From NCBI GenBank assembly GCA_003820375.1, contig RPQH01000037.1, positions 1-39,301 of the forward strand: a DNA stretch of 39,301 nt, given 5' to 3'. Positions 8,027-17,300 of this stretch are shown piece by piece. How positions within the stretch are numbered: the stretch's first letter is position 1; each line of letters opens with the position of its first letter. The notes below the pieces were generated by a model that saw only the letters and a program-made list of their open reading frames with translations, ran no database searches and was not told the DNA's origin. A program made the position numbers and the translations under genes. This stretch comes from Ignavibacteriota bacterium (GTDB lineage Bacteria; Bacteroidota; Ignavibacteria; Tepidaquicellales; OLB5).

Positions 8027-8797
8027 ATGATTTTAGCCATAGATATAGGCAACACAAATACACATTTCACACTGTTTAGCAATGATAAGATAATTAAACG
8101 GCTTGTCATTGATGATGATGTTATTGAACAGGAAAGAAATTTTAACCGCTCTGTTGCATCATTTGTAAGGTATAACATTACACATATTGGAATTGCTTCA
8201 GTTGTACCCGCATTGATAAGACCGGTATTTCACTGGAGTATCCGGAAGTTTAACATCAAGCCGTTAAATATCAATAATAAAGTAAAGTTACCGATTAATT
8301 TAAAAGTTAAATCTCCCGTTACATTGGGTGCAGACAGAATTTGCAATGCGGTAGCTGCATTTGAGCTTAACCGGAAAAAGAAAGAACCTGTTATCGTGGT
8401 TGATCTTGGAACTGCCATTACTTATGATGTGGTTTTAAGAAATGGTAATTTTGTCGGCGGTGCAATTGCTCCGGGGATGAACTTGTTAAATACTGCATTG
8501 TATGATTATACAGCACAGCTTCCATTACTCGATAAGAAAGAGCTTAAAGTACCCGATAATCCGATAGGTAAAAATACAAATAAAGCACTGCAATCAGGAA
8601 TTGTGCTTACTGTAATTGATGCAGTGAACGGCATGGTTGCAAGGATAAATAAGCAGCTAAAAAAACAATGTAAAGTGATTGTAACCGGCAGTTATGCAAA
8701 TATTGTTACCGAATATATGGACCATAAAGCAGAACTTAGAGAAAACCTGGTATCTGAGGGAATTTACCATATAGTTAAATACAACTATGGTATTTAA
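8027..8797 (+). CDS. coaX: Type III pantothenate kinase
   Basis: CoaX phosphorylates pantothenate in the first step of coenzyme A synthesis. It is an ASKHA-fold enzyme of 256 residues. The phosphate-binding DIGNT is at residues 6-10, GADR at 101-104 carries the catalytic aspartate, and VVDLGTAITYDVV with GGAIAPGMN are the other conserved loops. It overlaps the downstream gene by 11 nt, indicating coupling. Its promoter must lie inside or just after the preceding terminator. Confidence 0.95.
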   Translation: MILAIDIGNTNTHFTLFSNDKIIKRLVIDDDVIEQERNFNRSVASFVRYNITHIGIASVVPALIRPVFHWSIRKFNIKPLNINNKVKLPINLKVKSPVTLGADRICNAVAAFELNRKKKEPVIVVDLGTAITYDVVLRNGNFVGGAIAPGMNLLNTALYDYTAQLPLLDKKELKVPDNPIGKNTNKALQSGIVLTVIDAVNGMVARINKQLKKQCKVIVTGSYANIVTEYMDHKAELRENLVSEGIYHIVKYNYGI

Positions 8798-9662
8798 AAA
8801 CTTATTTTCAGGAAACAGCATAAAACCGGATTTTACATTTTCCCAGAAAGGGAATATATGGCGGATGTATTTTAATAATTCGGGAATAACAGTCGGTGAA
8901 ACCAGAGATCTCTACACAAAAGAAGCATTCCTTTATTCTTTAAATTATGAAAGTAAAGAAGTTTATTTAAGGGATTTTCCGCTGGATGAAAAATGGTGGT
9001 TCTCGATTGAAGGTGTAACAAATGATTATTTTATTATAAGCCGCTTTCTGAATCCCGAAATGCCTGAACCAATTGGTATTCATGTTCATGATATAAAATC
9101 CGGAGAGCTTATATGGAAAAATGATGAACTCATTTTATTTTTTGTAACCGATGAGTTTGTTTATGGCTATAAACAGTTATTTGAATCGAAGATATTTTAT
9201 AAAATGAATACTTCAACAGGCGGAATAATTGAAGAATACCGCGAAGAAGTAAATATCTACGATGTACTTAGTGAGAAAAGCATTCATGACGAAAAGCAAT
9301 ATGAAGGTTATTTTTACCCCGAGATATATGTACAGGGTGATGAAGAAGATGTAATCAAGGAATACTTTCCTGTTGATGTGAATTCACTTAAGCTTGAAGG
9401 ACCTGTTGAGTATATTCATTTTAATAACTATCTCATATACAATTATCATGAAAAAAAGGGAATAGATATCAGGAACATTGAAAGGCAGGTTCTTTCAAAT
9501 ATTATAAATATTATAGACCTTGAAAAGAATAAAGTTGTTTTTAAAGAAGCGTTAAATAAAGAAACCTCATCATACGTTCCGGATTCCTTTTTTATTAAAG
9601 ATGGTTATTTGTTCTTTATCAGAGAGAAAAAAGAGTTAACAGCGGTAAATTTGGGTAAGTAA
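8787..9662 (+). CDS. DUF4905-like hypothetical protein
   Basis: A 291-residue soluble protein with no signal peptide or membrane segment. It is rich in aromatic residues and short beta-strands; NIWRMYFNNSGITVGETRDL, IGIHVHDIKSGELIW and KKGIDIRNIE suggest a repeated-strand (propeller-like) fold. The opening resembles DUF4905 proteins of Bacteroidota, whose role is unknown; I assign this from memory of the pattern and hold it loosely. It overlaps the coaX end by 11 nt and precedes the YjbQ-family gene by 36 bp. Confidence 0.65.
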   Translation: MVFKNLFSGNSIKPDFTFSQKGNIWRMYFNNSGITVGETRDLYTKEAFLYSLNYESKEVYLRDFPLDEKWWFSIEGVTNDYFIISRFLNPEMPEPIGIHVHDIKSGELIWKNDELILFFVTDEFVYGYKQLFESKIFYKMNTSTGGIIEEYREEVNIYDVLSEKSIHDEKQYEGYFYPEIYVQGDEEDVIKEYFPVDVNSLKLEGPVEYIHFNNYLIYNYHEKKGIDIRNIERQVLSNIINIIDLEKNKVVFKEALNKETSSYVPDSFFIKDGYLFFIREKKELTAVNLGK

Positions 9663-9698
9663 TAAAATGTACTTACTCTCTCACTTAAAATTATTACC

Positions 9699-10118
9699 AT
9701 GAAAATAAAAACCGAAAAGCTTACCGTAAGCACAAAAGGCAATTGTGATGTTGTAAACATTACTGAAAGTGTTCAATCGCTTATTGATAAATATGAGCTT
9801 CACGAAGGGAATGTTACGGTTTTTGTTGTCGGTTCTACAGCTTCTATTAGCACAATTGAATATGAACCGGGATTAAGGAAAGATCTGCCTCAATTGCTTG
9901 AAAAATTGATACCCTCAGGACAAAAATACTTTCATAATGATACATGGGGAGACCACAATGGGCACGCACACCTGCGTTCTACGCTGTTTGGATGCTCACA
10001 GACGATTCCTTTTATCAAAGGTGACCTGATGCTTGGTACATGGCAGCAAATAATTGTGATTGATTTTGACGAAAGACCGAGGGAGAGGAAGATTATAGTT
10101 CAGTTAGTAGGGGAATGA
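9699..10118 (+). CDS. YjbQ / UPF0047 family protein
   Basis: A 139-residue member of the YjbQ family (secondary thiamine-phosphate synthase fold). The family hallmark is the His/Asp-rich segment FHNDTWGDHNGHAHLRSTLFG followed by GTWQQIIVIDFDERPRER, all present, and the length matches. Family members have weak thiamine-phosphate synthase activity, but the main cellular role is unsettled. The stop overlaps the next start in an ATGA. Confidence 0.92.
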   Translation: MKIKTEKLTVSTKGNCDVVNITESVQSLIDKYELHEGNVTVFVVGSTASISTIEYEPGLRKDLPQLLEKLIPSGQKYFHNDTWGDHNGHAHLRSTLFGCSQTIPFIKGDLMLGTWQQIIVIDFDERPRERKIIVQLVGE

Positions 10119-11578
10119 CTAAACAAGAAGAGAGAACGTCATTATTAGTTTTATTTGCTTTTGCAATGGTTTTGAGACTATTGCTAATAACTCAGAAGAA
10201 TTTATGGTTTGATGAGATATTTTCATGGCATATTACCCAGGATACATTCCGAAGTATAATAATAGATACTGCCGGTGATATACATCCTCCCTTTTATTAC
10301 TTTGTTTTAAAAATATGGCAGGAAATCTTCGGAGTATCAGTATCTGTATTAAGAACCCCGTCTGCTTTATTTTCTGCAGCAGCAGTATTCTTTATTTATC
10401 CTTTATCAAAACGGGTATTGGATATCTCCAGCAGCTTGCTTGTTATATTCCTGTTCAGTATTTCACCGCTTAATATTTACTTTGCACAGGAAGCACGTAT
10501 GGCATCGCTTAATTTATTCCTTAATGCCGGTGCTATTTACTTCCTTATTCTACTGATAGAAAAAACCACAAACTATAAAAAATTCTATCTTAGCTTTAGT
10601 TTTTATTTATATACCATATTTACTCTGCTTGCATTATACACGCATTATTTTTCCTTCTTTGTCCTGGCTTCTGAATTGTTATATATACTTTTCCATTTCA
10701 GAAAAGAAATGAAGAAGCTAATATATTTTATTCCTTCATATGTATTGATTGCCTGGGGATATTCCCCCTGGTTCAATACAATGATATTGCAGATTAAGAA
10801 AGGACAGTCATGGCGCGGAGGACAAACTACCTGGGCAGTTGTTTACCAATTCCTCACATTTATTAAAGATATTGGTATGGGGTTTTATCACAGGTACATA
10901 AATAATTTAATCTCATATCCGGTAGAAGTAATAATTTTTATAATTATTATTATTGCCTCGGCAGGAATTATTAAATTATATAAAAAAGCAGAATTAAATA
11001 GTACCGGTGTATTTATTGTACTTCTTTCATCTATTCCATTTTTAACTGCAATACTAATTTCTTTCAAGCAATGGATAGAATATTTCAGATACCTAAGCAT
11101 TATTATTCCTTATATATTAACATTCATAGTAATGGGGGTGAATTATTTCACGAAAAAGATACAATATACAACTATTGTAATATTCATCCTGATAAATATA
11201 TTCGGACTTTTACTCTATTTTGGTAATTCTTCCAAGAATAATGATTACAGAACGTTAATAAACAGCCTATCCGGTGATACAACGGATATTGAACTATATG
11301 TTTACCCTCATTATTTTGGATGGATAATAGATTATTATACATCAGATCAAATACCGCCTGTAACCGGTTATGGTTGGGAATTTTCCATGCTTCTGGATAC
11401 AGTTAATGTACACAAACCGGGGAAATTCTGGCTTGTGATGGACTATCATTCAATGGATAGCTCCAAATATGATGAATATCTGGCACCAATTCTTAACTCA
11501 TATAATAAAACTTCTACATCAACATATCCTATACAACCCAATACATTGAAGTTGTATCTTTTCGAAAGAAAGAAGTAG
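10115..11578 (+). CDS. GT-C fold membrane glycosyltransferase
   Basis: A 487-residue protein with about ten membrane segments. The first periplasmic loop carries Asp33-Glu34 in LWFDEIFSW, the position of the catalytic acidic pair in GT-C (GT39/GT83-like) enzymes, and FAQEARMASL after the third or fourth segment is a typical family motif. Such enzymes move a sugar from a polyprenyl-phosphate carrier to lipids, glycans or proteins on the outer face of the inner membrane. The acceptor is unknown. The ATGA overlap with the YjbQ gene makes this the last gene of the coaX operon. Confidence 0.85.
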   Translation: MTKQEERTSLLVLFAFAMVLRLLLITQKNLWFDEIFSWHITQDTFRSIIIDTAGDIHPPFYYFVLKIWQEIFGVSVSVLRTPSALFSAAAVFFIYPLSKRVLDISSSLLVIFLFSISPLNIYFAQEARMASLNLFLNAGAIYFLILLIEKTTNYKKFYLSFSFYLYTIFTLLALYTHYFSFFVLASELLYILFHFRKEMKKLIYFIPSYVLIAWGYSPWFNTMILQIKKGQSWRGGQTTWAVVYQFLTFIKDIGMGFYHRYINNLISYPVEVIIFIIIIIASAGIIKLYKKAELNSTGVFIVLLSSIPFLTAILISFKQWIEYFRYLSIIIPYILTFIVMGVNYFTKKIQYTTIVIFILINIFGLLLYFGNSSKNNDYRTLINSLSGDTTDIELYVYPHYFGWIIDYYTSDQIPPVTGYGWEFSMLLDTVNVHKPGKFWLVMDYHSMDSSKYDEYLAPILNSYNKTSTSTYPIQPNTLKLYLFERKK

Positions 11579-11659
11579 GATTGAATCTCTTGTTTGCGCA
11601 AGTATAATTGTTTATCTATTACATGCCTGCAATTAAACATTGTAATCTCAATAGTCTAA

Positions 11660-11706
11660 AAACTAACCCTTTAGTAACTAACTAATAAGTAACTAACCAC
11701 ATGGTT
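11660..11706 (+). promoter_or_regulatory. Candidate operator upstream of the ATPase gene
   Basis: Two direct copies of AGTAACTAAC start at 11673 and 11688 (15-bp spacing), and the second runs into a palindrome TAACCA-CA-TGGTTA at 11693-11706. A TATATTTA at 11725-11732, like a Bacteroidota -7 box, sits five bases before the ATG. The rest of 11579-11737 shows nothing else. Confidence 0.4.
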
Positions 11707-11737
11707 ACTTTTAAGAATTTTTATTATATTTAGTATT

Positions 11738-12859
11738 ATGAATTCACCATTTCAATACGGAAAAGTAGTTGAAGGAGATGCCTTCACAAACCGGAAAAAA
11801 GAGTTAAAATGGTTATTATCAAATTTTGATAATAATATTAATACCACACTGCTTTCTCCACGCCGGTGGGGAAAGTCTTCTTTAGTAAGAAGAGCTGCTA
11901 AAACTGCAGCAAATGGAAAAATATTCTGTTTTATTGATTTGTATAATGTAAGAAATGAAACAGAATTTTATTCCCTTTACATAAAACAGGTTTTAAAAGC
12001 ATCATACGGTAAAACACAGGAATTGTTAAGTGCTGCTAAGACAATTTTATCTAAAATAAAACCGAAATTTACTATACCTATTGATTCAAAAACGGATTTC
12101 CAGGTTCAGCTCGACCTTGATATTGTTAAACAATCATATGATGAAATATTAAACCTGCCGGAGAAACTCTCTCAAAAGAAAAAGAAGAAGATTATTGTTT
12201 GTATAGATGAATTTCAGAATATAGAATATTTCGATGACCCTTTATTATTTCAAAAAAGATTAAGGTCTGCCTGGCAATATCATAAAAATGCTGCATATTG
12301 TATATATGGAAGTAAAAAGCATATGATGATGAACCTGTTCGATAATCCATCGATGCCATTTTATAAATTTGGAGATGTAATTTATCTTGATAAAATTTCG
12401 GAAGAAGATTTTGTACCGTTTATAATAAAAAACTTCAACATTACTAATAAGAAGATTGATACAGAATTTGCCAAACAGATTGTTAAGCTGATGGATTGCC
12501 ATCCTTATTATGTACAACAATTATCACATATAATATGGATTAATACCGTTATTAAAGTAACACAGGATATTATTGATAAATCAATAGAAAATTTGCTTGA
12601 GCAAAACTCGTCATTATATGAAAATGAATATGAGGATATTAGCAATTCTCAGATAAATTTTCTTAAAGCCATCATGGGTGATAATAATGGGGGATTAAGC
12701 TCAATGGAAACAATTAAGAAATATAATCTTGGTACATCTGCTAATGTTGCGAAAATTAAATCTGCATTGCTAAGGAAAGAATTAATAGATACAAGAGGAA
12801 GTAGAGTATTTATTCTTGACCCTGTATTTGCTTTGTGGCTGAAGAGAAGGATAATTTAG
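11738..12859 (+). CDS. ATPase_2-type AAA/STAND-like ATP-binding protein
   Basis: A 373-residue P-loop ATPase of the archaeal-ATPase (ATPase_2) type. The opening PFQYGKVVEGDAFTNRKKEL is the family start. Walker A is SPRRWGKSS (40-48) and Walker B is KIIVCIDEFQN (151-161). The C-terminal third has the winged-helix look (SSMETIKKYNLGTSANVAKI). There is no obvious effector domain, so the partner and outcome are unknown. These proteins are often linked to mobile or accessory DNA. It ends one base from the stop of the opposing DUF2442 gene. Confidence 0.85.
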   Translation: MNSPFQYGKVVEGDAFTNRKKELKWLLSNFDNNINTTLLSPRRWGKSSLVRRAAKTAANGKIFCFIDLYNVRNETEFYSLYIKQVLKASYGKTQELLSAAKTILSKIKPKFTIPIDSKTDFQVQLDLDIVKQSYDEILNLPEKLSQKKKKKIIVCIDEFQNIEYFDDPLLFQKRLRSAWQYHKNAAYCIYGSKKHMMMNLFDNPSMPFYKFGDVIYLDKISEEDFVPFIIKNFNITNKKIDTEFAKQIVKLMDCHPYYVQQLSHIIWINTVIKVTQDIIDKSIENLLEQNSSLYENEYEDISNSQINFLKAIMGDNNGGLSSMETIKKYNLGTSANVAKIKSALLRKELIDTRGSRVFILDPVFALWLKRRII

Positions 12860-12860
12860 A

Positions 12861-13106
12861 TTAGTGGTGCTCTATTTCTTCACTATCTAAATATAATGTA
12901 TCAGGACAGAGATCCTGTCCGTTTTTCCATTGAATACTTCCAAGACATGTTCTAACAGAATTAAAAAGGGCTAAATCCTTCAATTCCTTGAAAATACCAA
13001 TATCTAAATACGGCTTTACATCAAATGATTTAACCTCACCGTTGTTAAAAGTGATTATTAATGTATAGTTTTTTTCAGGTTTTACTCGTTCTACTCGTGG
13101 ATACAT
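12861..13106 (-). CDS. DUF2442 protein
   Basis: An 81-residue protein matching DUF2442 throughout: an opening YPRVERVKPEKNYTLIITF, the central strand GEVKSFDVKPYLDIGIFKEL, and the closing GSIQWKNGQDLCPDTLY. It is five bases downstream of the DUF4160 gene. The two are a recurrent pair that has been proposed to behave like a toxin-antitoxin module, without proof. Its stop lies one base from the stop of the converging ATPase gene. Confidence 0.88.
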   Translation of the reverse strand: MYPRVERVKPEKNYTLIITFNNGEVKSFDVKPYLDIGIFKELKDLALFNSVRTCLGSIQWKNGQDLCPDTLYLDSEEIEHH

Positions 13107-13111
13107 ATTTT

Positions 13112-13381
13112 TTATTTTAATGGATCTATTTTAAATACATTTTCACCCTTAATTGCAAGTTCCCAATCTGCTAATAGCTCTTCTTGGTGAATTTCTATCC
13201 ATGCTAAAGTTAATCTCATTTTTGATTCTTTAATTCCACCCTCTAAAAGCTTTCCTTCAGGTATTGAAAAAACCGCTTCTTCATTTTGATATTTTACATG
13301 AATATGCGGCAAATTATGCTTTTTGGTGTCCAAATAATACATGGACACAATAATTCCATAAAACATTGATATTACTGCCAT
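13112..13381 (-). CDS. DUF4160 protein
   Basis: An 89-residue protein matching DUF4160: the start (ISMFYGIIVSMYYLDTKKH), the HNLPHIHVKY histidine motif, and the end (RLTLAWIEIHQEELLADWEL) are all in place. The function is unknown. It is the first gene of the DUF4160-DUF2442 pair. The family start favours the first ATG. Confidence 0.9.
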   Translation of the reverse strand: MAVISMFYGIIVSMYYLDTKKHNLPHIHVKYQNEEAVFSIPEGKLLEGGIKESKMRLTLAWIEIHQEELLADWELAIKGENVFKIDPLK

Positions 13382-13480
13382 CAGTATATATATTTTTTAC
13401 AAAAATAATCTTAAATGTTTTAAACTTCAAACCTTGTTTTTATTTATATTTAAGCAAAATTATTGATTATTAACATATAT

Positions 13481-13515
13481 AAAAAAACCGGCTTACTTTG
13501 CAATAAGCCGGTTTT
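13481..13515 (-). terminator. Intrinsic terminator of the RRM gene
   Basis: A perfect 12-bp stem AAAACCGGCTTA/TAAGCCGGTTTT (13484-13495 and 13504-13515) with an 8-nt loop. On the minus strand it is followed by a run of seven T. It could also act on plus-strand transcripts. Confidence 0.92.
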
Positions 13516-13536
13516 GTAATTTCTTACAGACTATTA

Positions 13537-13827
13537 TTAATAACGTGAGTTATATCTTCTAGAACTGTTATTGTTACTATTTTCTGTTTTTGGTTTTGCA
13601 GGGTTAACCGTTAAAGGTCTTCCGTTTAACATAGAACCATCAAGATTTTCGATTGCTTTCTGTGCTTCTGCGGTTTTCGGCATTTCAACAAATCCAAAAC
13701 CTTTTAACATATTTGTGTATTTGTCTTTAATAAGACTTACACTTGATACTTCACCGTACTGTTCAAATTCTTCACGAACTGCGTTTTCGGTTGCTTCTCT
13801 TGGGATGTTTCCAACATAAATATTCAT
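13537..13827 (-). CDS. RRM-domain RNA-binding protein
   Basis: A 96-residue single-RRM protein like the cold-inducible Rbp proteins of cyanobacteria and Bacteroidota. RNP2 is IYVGNI (3-8) and RNP1 is KGFGFVEM (42-49), followed by a short Asn/Ser/Arg-rich tail (NNNSSRRYNSRY) typical of the group. The frame is open to 13887, but the ATG at 13825-13827 has a good GGAG ribosome site eight bases upstream and begins exactly at the RRM, so it is chosen. It is a stand-alone gene with its own terminator. Confidence 0.93.
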   Translation of the reverse strand: MNIYVGNIPREATENAVREEFEQYGEVSSVSLIKDKYTNMLKGFGFVEMPKTAEAQKAIENLDGSMLNGRPLTVNPAKPKTENSNNNSSRRYNSRY

Positions 13828-14160
13828 TTTGTTACTTCTCCAGCCCTTATAGGGCAAATTAATTTTAATATTGCTTATGCAATACATTTTTGTTTGCGAT
13901 TAAAATAACTGAGTTAAATACGGATTCGTTGAATTAATTGAGAAAAATGAATCTAAGTGGTTAAATTGAAGTAGTTCGAATAAAATTTAAAAGTCCAAAT
14001 GATATTTTCCGATTATCAACTAAAAGCGCGTTTTCCTTTTGCTTTCAATCTGTGTACAAGATAGGCAATATATATGCCAATAGCAAGAAAGATTCGTTCA
14101 TTTGCCTTTAATTTTCTGTAAATGATGTTAAATCTACAAAAAACCGGCAATTGTAAATCC
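13828..14160. other. Gene-poor spacer, possible leader and gene remnant
   Basis: On the minus strand, 14016-14130 is open for a stretch reading KLKANERIFLAIGIYIAYLV with one hydrophobic segment. Its upstream part runs into repeat DNA, so it may be the tail of a broken gene or chance. The 100-160 bp just upstream of the RRM start could be a long leader. Nothing else is visible. Confidence 0.25.
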
Positions 14161-14165
14161 TCTAA

Positions 14166-14291
14166 TGGCTTTCCAAATAGAAATTTGGGAAAGAGAAACG
14201 TCTTACTCCTTACCAAATTTCTATTTGGTAAGGTTTTGAATGGAGGCTTCAGATCCTCCATATGGCTTTCCCAAATAGAAATTTGGGAAAG
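14166..14291 (+). repeat. Three-hairpin element, full copy 1
   Basis: In order: an extra hairpin 2 (CTTTCC-AAAT-AGAA-ATTTGGGAAAG, 14169-14193); hairpin 1 (CCTTACCAAAT-TTCT-ATTTGGTAAGG, 14208-14233); a middle stem TGGAGG/CCTCCA (14241-14260); and hairpin 2 (CTTTCCCAAAT-AGAA-ATTTGGGAAAG, 14266-14291). The loop of hairpin 2 is the reverse complement of the loop of hairpin 1. Confidence 0.88.
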
Positions 14292-14293
14292 AG

Positions 14294-14393
14294 AAGATTC
14301 AGTCAATTTTTCAATCTTCTAACCTTCCAATGTTTCAACTTGTAACCTGCAACTTACTGCCCAAATTCGTCATTTGTCATTCGTAATTCGTCA
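14294..14393 (-). repeat. Sense-direction repeat block after the activase stop
   Basis: Read on the minus strand, the TGA stop at 14391-14393 begins TGACGAATTACGAATGACAA, followed by the AAGTTGCAGGTTACAAGTTG and GGAAGGTTAGAAGATTG type of short repeat. This is the same order of motifs as after queE and after the 607-aa gene. Confidence 0.8.
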
Positions 14394-17300
14394 TTGATAC
14401 GCCTCTTCCTTCACTTTCCCCAAATCTATCTGTATCATACTTCCATCCATGCTTCCGTTCTTATGATGTCCTGTTCCTTGCTTTTTATGAATTACATCAA
14501 GCTTTTCCTGCAATTCATATTGTTTCCTTATCTTCTCTTCAAATTCCTTTAATCGTTCTTCAATTGTCATAACCTTTTCCTGTTTCTTTACCATATCTTC
14601 CCTGTAACGTTTCAGGAAATAGTGGATTGTCTCAACACGTATCTTTATTGAACCGGTCGGCTTATTCTCATCAATATCCTTAAATGAGAAGTAGGGTGTG
14701 CCGCTGCTGGAAACAATTTCTTCAACTACGGTATATATCGGTGCATCATGTCCGCATTTGAATGATGAAAGCTCAAGTGCAACAAGATTGGGATGACGTG
14801 CCGTATATTTTGCCGCCCATACCTTGCGAGTTGTGTTTTCGCTGTACGAGTTCTTCCAGACATCGCTAACATCCATAGGTCCCTGTATCAATTCTGCCTT
14901 CACATCATCACCGAACAATTTCTCAAGTATATCCGGGTCGGTTGGTAATGAATCCTGACTGAAAACAGGATATCCCAGCTTCTGGAATTCCTCCAGTATC
15001 TCATGGTTGCAGCCCGGGTCATTGTGATATGGACGCGCAAGTACAACAATACCTACTTTATTTTCACGCTCAAGTGTTTCCAGTGCTGCCCTTGCCTTCT
15101 TCCGCATATTTATGAAGAATTTATCCAGTGCTTTGTATGCTTCATCGATGGCTTTGTTATTTTCCTCCTCCGATAAGCCAAATCTTGGTCCCCATTCATC
15201 AAACATTTGCTTTGCACATAACTTTTTCTCGGTCATATAGAGGTAGGTGTTAACGTATTCGATTCCAAATTCTTTGAACATATCACCTTCTTTAATAAAT
15301 GCCGCTTTCACTGTTTCAGATGTTGCCGTAACTGTGGGACATGCATGATGCTGCTGTGCATATATCAAATCCGAAGGCATTGTATCAACGATAGGGAAGA
15401 AGATGTAATCAATTTTCTTTTTCTTATTAATCTTATACATAAGATTATGCACATGCGGGATTCCAATCTTCGATGGGAAGCACGGGTCAATAGCTCCGCG
15501 TTTTGCTCCTTCTTTGTATAATTCCTCAGTTGTGTATTCAGAGTACACAATATTTCCGGGTTTAATGCCAAGTGATTCAAAATAAGCGGTGAAGAACGGT
15601 GTATGCTGGTACATATTCAAAACTCGTGGGATTGCAATTGTAACCTTTTCACGTCTTTTCATCAGTTCAACACGTTTATCAAACTCCTCTTTTTCCTTCT
15701 TGTTTATTTTAAATTTCAGCTCCTGCATTTTTGTCGGAACAGGGATTTCATCCTTCACAATTGGCGGCTGATGTGATTTCCAAACTTCTATTGCGGCGTA
15801 TTCAACTAAATTAGGAGTAACATCCTTAATAGCATCCAATCCTTTTTTAATATCTTTCATTGAACTGAGGTCTTCTACTGTACCTTTTTCACATGTAGCG
15901 ATGATAAGACGCTGAATACCATCTGCCATTGCCACCTTAGAATCTGGATTAACAACCTTTTCCTTTGGAATAACTACTTCCGGATTTACAACAAACTCTT
16001 TGGCTTTCTCATCGGTAGCAACATCTATGAATGTTCTCAGGCATTTGTTCTTGCAAAAATAACAGCGGGTATCTTCATTTCTTGTGGTTTTAAATAATAT
16101 CTTAGCTACTTTATCCAGCCCAATGAATTGTGTTCTCATGCCATTTTCATACAATCTGGCTGCTTCTATGCCGCATCCGATAGCTCCTGCTTCACCTGTA
16201 TGCTTATGGACAAACACATTCGGCTCTGTACCGCTTCCTTTGAATCTATCCACAATAAAATCAACCTGAGTTTTAACAGCAGCTAAATTGTGTTGTGTAC
16301 CTCCCTGTAATACGAAATTCTTACCTAATTTAGCTAAATTGGGTATCTGCGATACATACAGCCATATATTCTTAGGTAGAACATTGGCTAATCCTGCCAT
16401 GATTTCCTCCGGTTTCCATCCCTGCCGCTGGAAATCAACTATGTCAGACTGCATAAACACAGCACAGCCATAACCAAACATTGGGTATTGCTTGGCTGAA
16501 AAAGCTATATCAGCAAAGTCTTCAACTGCATATCCAAAGCCCTGAGCAGTAGATTGCAGAAAGTAACCATTGCCTGCCGAACATTGTGTATTTAACTTGA
16601 AGTCTGTAACCCTACCTTGATTTAAAATAATGAGCTTAATATCCTGACCTCCGACATCAACTATCACATCCGTTTCGGGATAAAAATGGAGTGCTGCCTG
16701 TGTGTGAGCAACGGTTTCAACAAGTGCAACATCACCATGCAGAACATCCCTTAGAATATCTTTTGCATAACCTGTAGTACCAATTCCTAATATTTCAAGC
16801 GAAGCTCCCTTAGATTCAACCTGGTCTCTGAGTTTTTGAAGTATTTCAACAGTATCTTCGATAGGATTACCCTTGGATAGCTGGTAAGATTTAACTAAAA
16901 CCTGTTTATCTTCAGATATAAAAGCAGCTTTGGTTGAAGTAGAGCCGCCATCCAGACCTATAAAGCCTCTTACAACTTCACCCGGTTTAAACTCTTTTGG
17001 AGTGAACTTTGGAATTTTGTATTTTTCTTTAAATTCAGCTAGTTCTTCATCAGTTTTTGATAAACCACCGCCTCCGGATAAGCTTAAAATCTTCTTTTTC
17101 TCAACTTCTCTGCCATGAGTGATGTAATATTCAAGATCAGAGTAGCCTTTATATGCGCCAATACCGGGCTCTTCCTCCTTACCGAACTCGACTGCCCCTA
17201 TAGCAGCGAAATACTGGGCATTATCGGGCACTCTGATTAATTCCTCTATTGGTTTATTTTTATCGTACTGCACATTTCTTTCATCCCACATTTTGGGAAT

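Noticed and set aside
14016..14306. Minus-strand 96-codon open frame
   Set aside because: Its first half is the translated three-hairpin element; only the last 40 codons could be a gene remnant, with no support.
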